Part shown: piece after piece, positions 1-5,451 of the stretch
How positions within the stretch are numbered: the stretch's first letter is position 1
Layout: each line of letters starts with the position of its first letter
Assembly (NCBI GenBank): GCA_030039715.1
Contig: JASHVA010000047.1
Coordinates: forward strand, 1-9,712
Direction: 5' to 3'
DNA from: Thermoplasmata archaeon
Lineage (GTDB): Archaea; Thermoplasmatota; Thermoplasmata; Lutacidiplasmatales; UBA184
DNA length: 9,712 nucleotides
Program-made: the position numbers and the translations under genes
The notes under the pieces: model-generated
Seen by the model: the letters and a program-made list of their open reading frames with translations, nothing else
What the model was told of the DNA's origin: nothing
Database searches by the model: none

Positions 1-60
1 CCCCTTGCGCGGGACCGTCCAGCTCCGGGGCGCGGCGCGACGCTTCAGACGGAACGTCAT
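1..60 (-). CDS. rps4e: Small ribosomal subunit protein eS4, N-terminal fragment (cut by window edge)
   Basis: The first 20 codons of the next operon gene read MTFRLKRRAAPRSWTVPRKG. The LKR-AAPRSW-(P/T)-x-PRKG pattern is the hallmark N-terminus of archaeal and eukaryotic eS4, a protein of the small subunit that bacteria lack. The ATG overlaps the TGA of uL24 in an ATGA, and GGTGA lies a few bases upstream within the uL24 end, so translational coupling is likely. The family normally has about 230-260 residues with S4-like RNA-binding and KOW domains; all of that lies outside the window. The position directly after uL24 matches the usual archaeal gene order, which supports a call made from a short fragment. 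Confidence 0.85.
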   Translation of the reverse strand, partial: MTFRLKRRAAPRSWTVPRKG

Positions 61-638
61 GCGTCACCGTCCGTCTTCGGCGCGCTGCGGCGCCGCTTCG
101 GGGCCGCCGTCTCCTCCGCGGGCTCGGTCGTCGCGCCCGCCTCGGGGGTCTCCGGCTCGGCCGCGGTGTCGTCCGGCTCGGCCGCCGGGGCGGCGGGCGC
201 CGTCCCTTCGGCGGGGACGGGCTCGGCGCCCGGTTCCGGCTCGGGGAGCTCGCCCCGCTCCTCAGGGGTGACGTCCTCCTCGCGCAGGCGCAACGAGCGC
301 CGGCGCCAGGGGTCCGCGAGGTTGAGGCGGGTGATCACGAGGTGCGAGGTCCGCAGCGCGAGGGGCTTGAGCTTCTCCTCGGCGGTCTTCAGCGTGACGT
401 TGTCGAGGGTGACGGAGTAGTCGCGGCGCGTGACGCGGGCGACCCGCTCCTCGCGGCCGGCGAAGCTCCCGGAAAGGACCCGGACGGTGTCGCCCTTGCG
501 GACCGGCACGTTGCGCCGGCCGAACCGGCGCCGCAGCTCGCGCGAGAGCGGGACGGTCATCCGGCGGCGCCGCTCGGCGGTCGAGGCCTGGTAGAGCGCG
601 CGTCGTTGGCGGCGGGGAGCGTGGGGAGAGACGCGCAC
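57..638 (-). CDS. rpl24: Large ribosomal subunit protein uL24 with long Ala/Pro/Glu-rich C-terminal tail
   Basis: uL24 is an early-assembly protein of the large subunit that binds 23S rRNA near the exit tunnel. The 193-residue product starts at a GTG (638-636) preceded by GAGGAGG five bases upstream. This start gives the family N-terminus PRRQRRALYQAS, whereas the internal ATG at 560 would remove the conserved first 26 residues. The core holds LSRELRRRFGRRNVPVRKGD (residues 31-50) and a KOW motif at about 46-69 (VRKGD...SGSFAGREERV), and it ends near residue 121. Archaeal uL24 is usually about 115-125 residues. Here some 70 further residues follow, rich in Ala, Pro, Glu and Thr, ending in a short basic stretch (PKRRRSAPK). 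The stop overlaps the eS4 start as ATGA; uL14 ends 11 bases upstream. Confidence 0.95.
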   Translation of the reverse strand: MRVSPHAPRRQRRALYQASTAERRRRMTVPLSRELRRRFGRRNVPVRKGDTVRVLSGSFAGREERVARVTRRDYSVTLDNVTLKTAEEKLKPLALRTSHLVITRLNLADPWRRRSLRLREEDVTPEERGELPEPEPGAEPVPAEGTAPAAPAAEPDDTAAEPETPEAGATTEPAEETAAPKRRRSAPKTDGDA

Positions 639-649
639 GGTTCCCTCCT
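639..649 (-). promoter_or_regulatory. Shine-Dalgarno region that fixes the GTG start of uL24
   Basis: On the minus strand the bases GAGGAGGGAACC follow directly on the uL14 TAG stop (partly sharing its last bases) and lead into the GTG at 638. The purine-rich core GGAGG lies at a normal distance from the start. No ATG is available that would keep the conserved N-terminus, so this site decides the start. Confidence 0.8.
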
Positions 650-1048
650 CTACACGATGATCGACGAGGCGGCGGCGATCCGCGGCCAGCGCTCGGCCGC
701 TTCCTTCGCCACCGGCCCCTTGATCTGGGAGCCCTTGATCTCGCCGGTCTCGGTCGTGATGACGGCGGCGTTGTCCTCGAACTGAAGGCGGGTGCCGTCC
801 GGGCGCCGGAACGGGGCGCGCGCGCGGACGATGACCGCGTGCACCACCTGCTTTCGCATCTCGGGGGTCCCCTTCTTCACGGAGACGACGACGAGGTCGG
901 CGAGGCCGGCCCGCGGATAGCGGCGGTGCGTCCCGTGCCAGTTCATGACGGAGATGATCTCCACGACCTTCGCGCCGGTGTTGTCGACGCAGTCCAGGCG
1001 CGCTCCCTTCGGCAGGTCCCGACCGCGTCGGCCCGCGAGTCCCTTCAT
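650..1048 (-). CDS. rpl14: Large ribosomal subunit protein uL14
   Basis: uL14 lies on the interface face of the large subunit near the GTPase factor-binding region and contacts 16S rRNA. The 132-residue product is of normal archaeal length. It shows the conserved start of the barrel (LDCVDNTGAKVVEIISV, about residues 18-34), the block GLADLVVVSVKKGTPEMRKQVVHAVIVR (about 48-75) and FEDNAAVITTETGEIKGSQIKGPVAKE (about 90-116), in the order typical of the family. The start ATG overlaps the uS17 stop as ATGA and has GAAGGAGG about seven bases upstream, inside the uS17 coding end. The C-terminus is the normal RIAAASSIIV. Confidence 0.98.
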   Translation of the reverse strand: MKGLAGRRGRDLPKGARLDCVDNTGAKVVEIISVMNWHGTHRRYPRAGLADLVVVSVKKGTPEMRKQVVHAVIVRARAPFRRPDGTRLQFEDNAAVITTETGEIKGSQIKGPVAKEAAERWPRIAAASSIIV

Positions 1049-1473
1049 GGCGCGGCCTCCTTCGCGGGCGGAGCGGCCGCGGAGGCCGTCGCCTCCTCGC
1101 TCGCGACACGGAACGCGGCCTCACCGAGGTCCTCGACGATGCAGAACGCGACGAGCTTGGAGAGCGGCCGGGTCTCGGCGATCCGGACCCGGTGGCCGAC
1201 GGGCACGTTGAGGCAGGCGGGGGCGTGGGCGAGATAGCGCCGGCGCCGCTTCTCGTACCGCTCGAACTTTGGGACGAAGTGCAGCAGCGTCCGCTCCACG
1301 ACCGCCGTGCGCTGCATCGAGGTCGAGACGACCGTGCCTTCGAGCACCTGACCCCGCAGCGGGAGCCGGCCGTGGAACGGGCAGTGGCGGTCGTCGCAGC
1401 GCGCCTTCGGGGCCCGGACGTCGAGGCCGATGTCGCGCGCGCGACGGGACGCGGAGGAGCGGGCCGGTGTCAT
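1045..1473 (-). CDS. rps17: Small ribosomal subunit protein uS17, archaeal type
   Basis: uS17 is a primary 16S rRNA-binding protein of the small subunit with an OB fold. The 142-residue product has the archaeal N-terminal extension RDIGLDV-x-APK (residues 13-23), followed by a Cys/His motif CDDRHCPFHG (C26, C31, H34) that bacterial S17 lacks. The OB core follows: LRGQVLEGTVVSTSMQRTAVVER (39-61), LHFVPKFERYEKRRRRYLAHAP (64-85) and VGHRVRIAETRPLSK (92-106). After about residue 117 comes a non-conserved Ala/Glu-rich tail ending in AAAPPAKEAAP. The ATG overlaps the stop of the RNase P gene as ATGA, with GGAGGT four bases upstream. A slightly shorter N-terminus is possible but no better start is visible. 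Confidence 0.97.
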   Translation of the reverse strand: MTPARSSASRRARDIGLDVRAPKARCDDRHCPFHGRLPLRGQVLEGTVVSTSMQRTAVVERTLLHFVPKFERYEKRRRRYLAHAPACLNVPVGHRVRIAETRPLSKLVAFCIVEDLGEAAFRVASEEATASAAAPPAKEAAP

Positions 1474-1796
1474 CGAGACCTCCGAGGACCACCGGTCAGG
1501 AGCCGCTTCGTGCGGTCCTCGGGCCGCACGCGAAGGCCGTCGCCTATTAACGGTAACTCTCCGTCGCCGAGGACGATCGTCCCCTCGAGCCCGGGCTTCG
1601 GTACGCGGAGCGCGCGGGCACGGCCCGGAACCCGGAGGAGGAACGTGGAGAGCGTCTCGTCCACGAGAACACCCTCGAGCGGAGGGGCGAGCCCGGGCGA
1701 CGCACGGATCACGACGGGCGCGCCGAGGATCTCGCCCGCCAGCGCCTCGCGCTCGGCACGGCCGAGCTCCGCCGCGGTCCCTCCTTCTCTCGACAT
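1470..1796 (-). CDS. rnp1: RNase P protein component 1 (Rpp29/Pop4 homologue)
   Basis: This is a protein subunit of archaeal RNase P, the ribonucleoprotein that removes the 5' leader of tRNA precursors. In known archaeal enzymes this subunit pairs with Rpp21 and contacts the specificity part of the RNA. The 108-residue product has the expected size and pattern: an N-terminal helix with REALAGEILGAPVVIRAS (16-33), the Sm-like barrel signature LEGVLVDETLSTFLL (40-54), and the C-terminal IGDGLRVRPEDRTKRL (84-99). The location between uL29 and uS17 is a well-known archaeal arrangement and confirms the call. GAGGTG lies five bases before the ATG. A cluster of unusual codons (TTA, TTA, ATA) encodes residues 81-84, just before the RPEDR motif. 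Confidence 0.95.
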   Translation of the reverse strand: MSREGGTAAELGRAEREALAGEILGAPVVIRASPGLAPPLEGVLVDETLSTFLLRVPGRARALRVPKPGLEGTIVLGDGELPLIGDGLRVRPEDRTKRLLTGGPRRSR

Positions 1797-1815
1797 CGAT
1801 GCACCTCGAGGCCTC

Positions 1816-2046
1816 CTACGGCCGTCGGGCCCCCTGCGCCGCCGCGGCGATCGACCGCTCGTTGAGCACGGTCAGCGCCCGGGCGACGTTCGTCCGAAGC
1901 GCCCGCATTCGACCGGGACTGGGCGGCGCGCCGCCCATGGCGGCGACGCCTCGCTCCCGGAGGAGGTCGTTCTCGGCATCGGCGATCTTTCGCCGGAGGT
2001 CGGCGTCGGAGAGCTCTCGGAGCTCCTTCATCCGAAGGAGCGTCAT
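1816..2046 (-). CDS. rpl29: Large ribosomal subunit protein uL29
   Basis: uL29 is a small helical-hairpin protein beside the peptide exit tunnel and forms part of the docking area for signal recognition particle and chaperones. The 76-residue product shows the archaeal pattern LRMKELRELSDADLRRKI (4-21) and the very characteristic RERGVAAMGGAPPSPGRMRALR (30-51), followed by the second helix NVARALTVLNER. The last ten residues (AAAAQGARRP) are a short unconserved tail. The start ATG overlaps the uS3 stop in ATGA, with GGAG about eight bases upstream. The next gene, rnp1, begins after a 19-base gap with no room for the SUI1/eIF1 gene that some archaea carry here. Confidence 0.97.
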   Translation of the reverse strand: MTLLRMKELRELSDADLRRKIADAENDLLRERGVAAMGGAPPSPGRMRALRTNVARALTVLNERSIAAAAQGARRP

Positions 2047-2741
2047 GGGGTCGCTCCGGAGCCGACCGGCTCGACCGGCGGTGCCGGGCCGGCGCCGCTG
2101 TCGTCGACCGGCGGGAGCTCGGCCGGTGCCGCCTTCGGCCGCTCCTCGACGCCCTTGACCTGGATCTCGTCGGGAAGCTTCGCCGTCGGCCGCATGATCC
2201 AGACGTTGACGCCGATGACGCCCGGCTTCAGCCGGGCCTGGTAGAATCCCTTGTCGATCCAGAGATGGACGGCCTCGCCGCAGTACTTGATCGTGCCGGC
2301 CTTGAACCGCTCGGTGCGGTGCCGCTCGCCGGTGAGCTTCCCCGAAAGGATCACCTGGCAGCCGCGCGCGCCGGACTCCATGATGCGCCGCACGGTCGAG
2401 TGACCGGCGCGGCGGAAGTGCCAGCCGCGTTCGAGGGTCGAGGCGAGCTTCTCGCTCATCAGTTGGGCGTTCAGGCTCGGCTGGCGCTCCTCCTGGACCT
2501 CGATCTGCGGGTTGTCGAGCTGGAACCGGTGCTGGATGTCCTCCGTCAGGCGCTTGATGAGCTCCCCGCGGTGCCCGATCAGGATCCCCGGTCGCTCGCA
2601 GATCAGCGTGACGCGCGTGCCCATCGGGGTCCGGTTGATCTCGAGGCCCCCGAAGCCCGCGCGGGCGCTCTCCTGGACGAGGTAGTCCTTCAGGAGGACG
2701 CGGCGCATCGCCTCCTGGATCACCTTCTGTTCGGAGCTCAT
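2043..2741 (-). CDS. rps3: Small ribosomal subunit protein uS3
   Basis: uS3 sits at the mRNA entry channel in the head of the small subunit. The 232-residue product begins MSSEQKVIQEAMRR; an in-frame ATG 57 bases further upstream lies inside uL22 and is rejected, because this ATG overlaps the uL22 stop (ATGA) and has GGAAGGAGG just before it. A type II KH domain spans about residues 17-90 with the loop IGHRG at 55-59 (GxxG-type loop). The C-terminal uS3 domain follows, with RRAGHSTVRRIMESGARG (110-127), ILSGKLTGERHRTERFKAGTI (131-151), and GVIGVNVWIM (174-183). The last 34 residues are Pro/Ala-rich and poorly conserved. Confidence 0.98.
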   Translation of the reverse strand: MSSEQKVIQEAMRRVLLKDYLVQESARAGFGGLEINRTPMGTRVTLICERPGILIGHRGELIKRLTEDIQHRFQLDNPQIEVQEERQPSLNAQLMSEKLASTLERGWHFRRAGHSTVRRIMESGARGCQVILSGKLTGERHRTERFKAGTIKYCGEAVHLWIDKGFYQARLKPGVIGVNVWIMRPTAKLPDEIQVKGVEERPKAAPAELPPVDDSGAGPAPPVEPVGSGATP

Positions 2742-3196
2742 TCGGCCTCCTTCCGCTCGGCAAGGACGATCTCGACGTTCGTCGTCTGCTCGTTCCACTG
2801 CGTCGCCCGACCCTGGGCGCGGGGCATCGAGCCCTTGCGGATCTGCCCCCGGGCGCAGGCGGCGACCTTCACGAACAGCCGGTCGGTGTCGAGGCTGTCG
2901 TACTCGGCGTTCTCTTCCGCGTTCTTGAGGACCTGGAGCACGTTCTTCGCGACCTTCACCGGGAAGCGGCCGGGGCCGGTGCCCCGGTGGTGGGCCGTCT
3001 CCTGGTTGTACCGGCGGAACGGGACGGCGTGCTTCATCGCGACGACCTCCTCGAGCAGCTCGCGGGCCCGGTCGAGCGGGAGCCCGCGGATCGCGTTGAG
3101 GACCTCGTAGGTCTTCTTCGGGGACATCGGGATCTCGACGCCGCGCGCCCGGCCGACGCTGACGCCGGGTTCGTCCCGGTAGGTGTAGCCTCGCAT
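2738..3196 (-). CDS. rpl22: Large ribosomal subunit protein uL22
   Basis: uL22 has a globular domain at the exit-tunnel outlet and a beta-hairpin that reaches into the tunnel wall. The 152-residue product shows the archaeal form: the start MRGYTYRD, then KKTYEVLNAIRGLPLDRARELLEEVVAMKHAVPFRRYN (about 27-64), HHRGTGPGRFPVKVAKNVLQVLKNAEENAEY (about 69-99), and the hairpin region KGSMPRAQGRATQWNEQTTNVEIVL (about 121-145). The ATG follows a good Shine-Dalgarno (GGAAGGAG) in the 16-base gap after uS19, and the stop overlaps the uS3 start. The length is normal for archaea and nothing is missing. Confidence 0.98.
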   Translation of the reverse strand: MRGYTYRDEPGVSVGRARGVEIPMSPKKTYEVLNAIRGLPLDRARELLEEVVAMKHAVPFRRYNQETAHHRGTGPGRFPVKVAKNVLQVLKNAEENAEYDSLDTDRLFVKVAACARGQIRKGSMPRAQGRATQWNEQTTNVEIVLAERKEAE

Positions 3197-3212
3197 CGCC
3201 CGAACTCCTTCC

Positions 3213-3638
3213 TCACTTCAGCGGCATGAACTTCGACGAGCGTGTCGCGCCGACGCCCGGGCCCGAGTGCTTCTCGAACCGGCGGGTGAGCGAGAACTCG
3301 CCGTAGTAATGGCCGACCATCTCGGGCCGGACCTCGATCTCCTTGAACTCCTTGCCGTTGTGGATCGCGACGCGCCGACCGACGTGCGCCGGGAGCACGA
3401 GCGCGTCCCGGCAGTGGGTCCGGACGACCTTGTCCGCGGGGGTCGCGCGCATGCGCTCGAAGAAGCTGGTCGTCTCGGCGTTGAATCCGCGGCGGATCGA
3501 TCGACGCGCGCGGCTCGGGGCGACCTTCGCGAACTCCTCGAGGCTCAACGCCTGGAGCTGGGGGAGCGTGAGCCCCCGGAAGGTGAACTCCCGCTTGCGC
3601 CGGGCCTCGACCTTCTTCGTCTTGCGCGCCTTCGCCAT
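3213..3638 (-). CDS. rps19: Small ribosomal subunit protein uS19
   Basis: uS19 lies in the head of the small subunit and contacts uS13 and the A-site side of the decoding region. The 141-residue product shows the archaeal/eukaryotic form with a basic N-terminal arm (MAKARKTKKVEARRKREFTFRG) and the segment LPQLQALSLEEFAKVAPSRARRSIRRG. The conserved core follows: THCRDALVLPAHVGRRVAIHNGKEF (about 74-98), EMVGHYYGEFSLTRRFEKHSGPGVGATRSSKF (about 106-137). The ATG follows the uL2 TAG after only three bases, with GGGAGG inside the uL2 end serving as ribosome-binding site. Confidence 0.98.
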   Translation of the reverse strand: MAKARKTKKVEARRKREFTFRGLTLPQLQALSLEEFAKVAPSRARRSIRRGFNAETTSFFERMRATPADKVVRTHCRDALVLPAHVGRRVAIHNGKEFKEIEVRPEMVGHYYGEFSLTRRFEKHSGPGVGATRSSKFMPLK

Positions 3639-3641
3639 CGC

Positions 3642-4373
3642 CTAAGCGCCTCCCTTCTGCTCGCGCAGGCGCTTCTTGACGCGCACGGACCGGGAGAACC
3701 GCCCGACCTTCGCGCCGGGCCAGGTGCCGCTCGAGACCGTGCTCGGTCGGCCGACGTGCTGGTGCGCGCCGCCGCCGAACGGGTGGTTGACCGGGTTCAT
3801 CGCGACGCCGCGCACCTTGAAGGCGGCGCGCGCGAGGGACCGGGTCGCGAGTACCTTCTTTCCGGCCTTGATGATCGGCCGCTCGCGGCGACCGCCCCCT
3901 CCGACCGCGCCGACCTGCGCGCGGCACGTACCGAGGAACTGCTTGAACGCGCCGCTCGGCAGCTGGACCGTGACGTCCCTCGCCGTGTGCGCGACGACGA
4001 GCGCGCTCGCGCCGGCGGACCGGACGAGCCGACCGCCGTCGAACGGCTTGACCTCGAGGTTCGAGACGAGCGTCCCGTCCGGGATCTTCTCGAGCGGCAG
4101 GATCGCGCCCCGGTCGACCCGGCCCTCGTGGAACGTGATCGCGTCGCCCGTCGCGAGGCCCGCGGTCGCGAGCACGCGCAGCTCCCGTCCGTCCGGCCCG
4201 GCCACGTCCGCGACCGGCGCCGTGCGGCCGGGCGCGGGGACGATCCGGACCACCTTCCCTTCGCCGACGAGCGTCGGCGCGGGGAGGTAGACCGCGCCGT
4301 GGTGACGGTGGCTGGGCGAGCGGTACGGGCCGGTGCCGCTCCCGCGGCGCCGCGAGATGATCCGCTTTCCCAT
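3642..4373 (-). CDS. rpl2: Large ribosomal subunit protein uL2
   Basis: uL2 is a primary 23S rRNA-binding protein needed for subunit association and for the peptidyl-transferase region. The 243-residue product starts MGKRIISRRRGSGTGPYRSPSHRH, the archaeal start. It carries GRVDRGAILPLEKIPDGTLVSNLE (84-107) in the middle, and the strongly conserved C-terminal stretch RGVAMNPVNHPFGGGAHQHVGRPSTVS (188-214), which holds the NPV(D/N)HP-GGG motif. Asn instead of Asp in NPVNHP is a mild variant. The length is normal for archaea, where the protein is shorter than the bacterial one. The ATG overlaps the uL23 stop by one base (TGATG), with GGGGGTG upstream. Confidence 0.98.
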   Translation of the reverse strand: MGKRIISRRRGSGTGPYRSPSHRHHGAVYLPAPTLVGEGKVVRIVPAPGRTAPVADVAGPDGRELRVLATAGLATGDAITFHEGRVDRGAILPLEKIPDGTLVSNLEVKPFDGGRLVRSAGASALVVAHTARDVTVQLPSGAFKQFLGTCRAQVGAVGGGGRRERPIIKAGKKVLATRSLARAAFKVRGVAMNPVNHPFGGGAHQHVGRPSTVSSGTWPGAKVGRFSRSVRVKKRLREQKGGA

Positions 4374-4636
4374 CAGAACACCCCCGCTCGGCTGCCGATG
4401 TCCTCGGCGGAGAAGTCCTTCGTGAACGTGACGGTCGCGATCTTGCCCTCGCGCACGATCTTGGTGTTGACCTTGGCGACCTTGCACTGGTAGAGGCCCT
4501 CGACCGCGCGCTTGATCTCGGCGCGCGTGGCGCGGCGGTCGACGGCGAACTCGAGCTTGTTCAGCCGCTCCATCTCGTCCATCGACTTCTCCGTGACGTA
4601 GGCGTGGAGGACGACGCGGTGACGGAGCTCGCTCAT
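4373..4636 (-). CDS. rpl23: Large ribosomal subunit protein uL23
   Basis: uL23 sits at the polypeptide exit next to uL29 and takes part in docking SRP and the translocon. The 87-residue product is of ordinary archaeal length and reads VTEKSMDEMERLNKLEFAVDRRATRAEIKRAVEGLY (14-49), with the family's TEKS start and helix, then KVAKVNTKIVREGKIATVTF (52-71) and the C-terminal KDFSAEDIGSRAGVF. The ATG overlaps the uL4 stop as ATGA, and GGGAGAGGTG lies just upstream inside uL4. The gene overlaps the uL2 start by one base. Confidence 0.97.
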   Translation of the reverse strand: MSELRHRVVLHAYVTEKSMDEMERLNKLEFAVDRRATRAEIKRAVEGLYQCKVAKVNTKIVREGKIATVTFTKDFSAEDIGSRAGVF

Positions 4637-5451
4637 TCGGGCACCTCTCCCAGCCGGGCCCGCAGGGACTCGACCGCGGCGTGCGAGAAGAGCGTGAGCC
4701 GGCCGGCCGATCCGCCGGGTGCGAGGTCCTCCGTGCCGAGCCGGAGGGCCGGGACGACATCGACCCCCGACAGATTGCGGAACCCGCGCGCCTTCCCCGG
4801 GGCGCTCGTAACGAGGAGCAGGCTCCGGGGAGTGCGGCGGACCCGGCCACGTCGCTTCCCCCGACCCGCGCGCACGTGGACGCCGTCGCGGGAGCGCGTC
4901 ACGTCGGACCAGAGCTTCAGCCGGCGCAGGAGCTCCTGGGCGTCCGCGGAGGTCGTGATCTCCTCGACCGGGTCCTCGAGGACCAGCGGCAGCGAGAGGC
5001 CCGACGGCACCGTGTGGCCCCGGGCCTCGGCGAGCTTCGGCTCGCGCGTCGCGGCGAGAGCGGAGGCGAAGGCGGCCCGCCGCTCCTTCCGATTGATCTT
5101 CTTCGTCCAGATCCGCTCCACCTTCGGCGGGTGGGCCGGCCGTCCGCCGACCGTGTTCGGCGCCTGCGCGCCCCGCATCGAATCCATGAGGCGCGGGGTA
5201 CGGGCCACACCGCGGCCCTTGCCCGACCACTCGACCGAATGGCGGGCGCCGGCCGTGGGGGCCGTCCCGTGCGGCTGGATCCGATGGCTCTGCGCCGCGA
5301 CGACCGCGCGCTGGATCAGGTCGGGTCGGAGCGGGCTCGAGAACGCGCGAGGGAGCGCGACCGTGGCGGTCGACTTCCCCGAGACGGCGACGAGCGGGAC
5401 CCGGGCGGGGGCCGGACCGGGCTCGGCCGGAGTCGCCGAGGAATCCGGCAT
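4633..5451 (-). CDS. rpl4: Large ribosomal subunit protein uL4 (archaeal L4/eukaryotic L4e type)
   Basis: uL4 has a globular domain on the solvent side and a long loop that lines the exit-tunnel constriction. The 272-residue product shows the central archaeal/eukaryotic block: HSVEWSGKGRGVARTPRLMDS (about 71-91), APNTVGGRPAHPPKVERIW (about 97-115) and KKINRKERRAAFASALAAT (about 117-135). Then come the Rossmann-like C-terminal part with RSLLLVTSAPGKARGFRNLSGVDVVP (about 209-234) and a final SHAAVESLRARLGE. The first 15 residues are Pro/Ala-rich and not conserved. The ATG at 5451-5449 overlaps the uL3 TGA as TGATG, with AGGGGGT about five bases upstream, so this start is preferred over in-frame ATGs inside uL3. 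Confidence 0.97.
   Translation of the reverse strand: MPDSSATPAEPGPAPARVPLVAVSGKSTATVALPRAFSSPLRPDLIQRAVVAAQSHRIQPHGTAPTAGARHSVEWSGKGRGVARTPRLMDSMRGAQAPNTVGGRPAHPPKVERIWTKKINRKERRAAFASALAATREPKLAEARGHTVPSGLSLPLVLEDPVEEITTSADAQELLRRLKLWSDVTRSRDGVHVRAGRGKRRGRVRRTPRSLLLVTSAPGKARGFRNLSGVDVVPALRLGTEDLAPGGSAGRLTLFSHAAVESLRARLGEVPE

Noticed and set aside
1192..2244. Long plus-strand open frame antisense to uS17, Rpp29, uL29 and uS3
   Set aside because: All the opposite-strand genes have clear family motifs; the plus-strand product is low-complexity and has no plausible start site.
2742..2798. N-terminal extension of uS3 starting at 2798
   Set aside because: The extra 19 residues lie inside uL22 and are not part of the family; the ATG at 2741 has a strong Shine-Dalgarno and an ATGA overlap.
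3267..4493. Plus-strand 408-codon open frame opposite uS19, uL2 and uL23
   Set aside because: A shadow of GC-rich coding: Arg/Ala/Asp-rich with no recognisable domain, wholly within conserved ribosomal genes.
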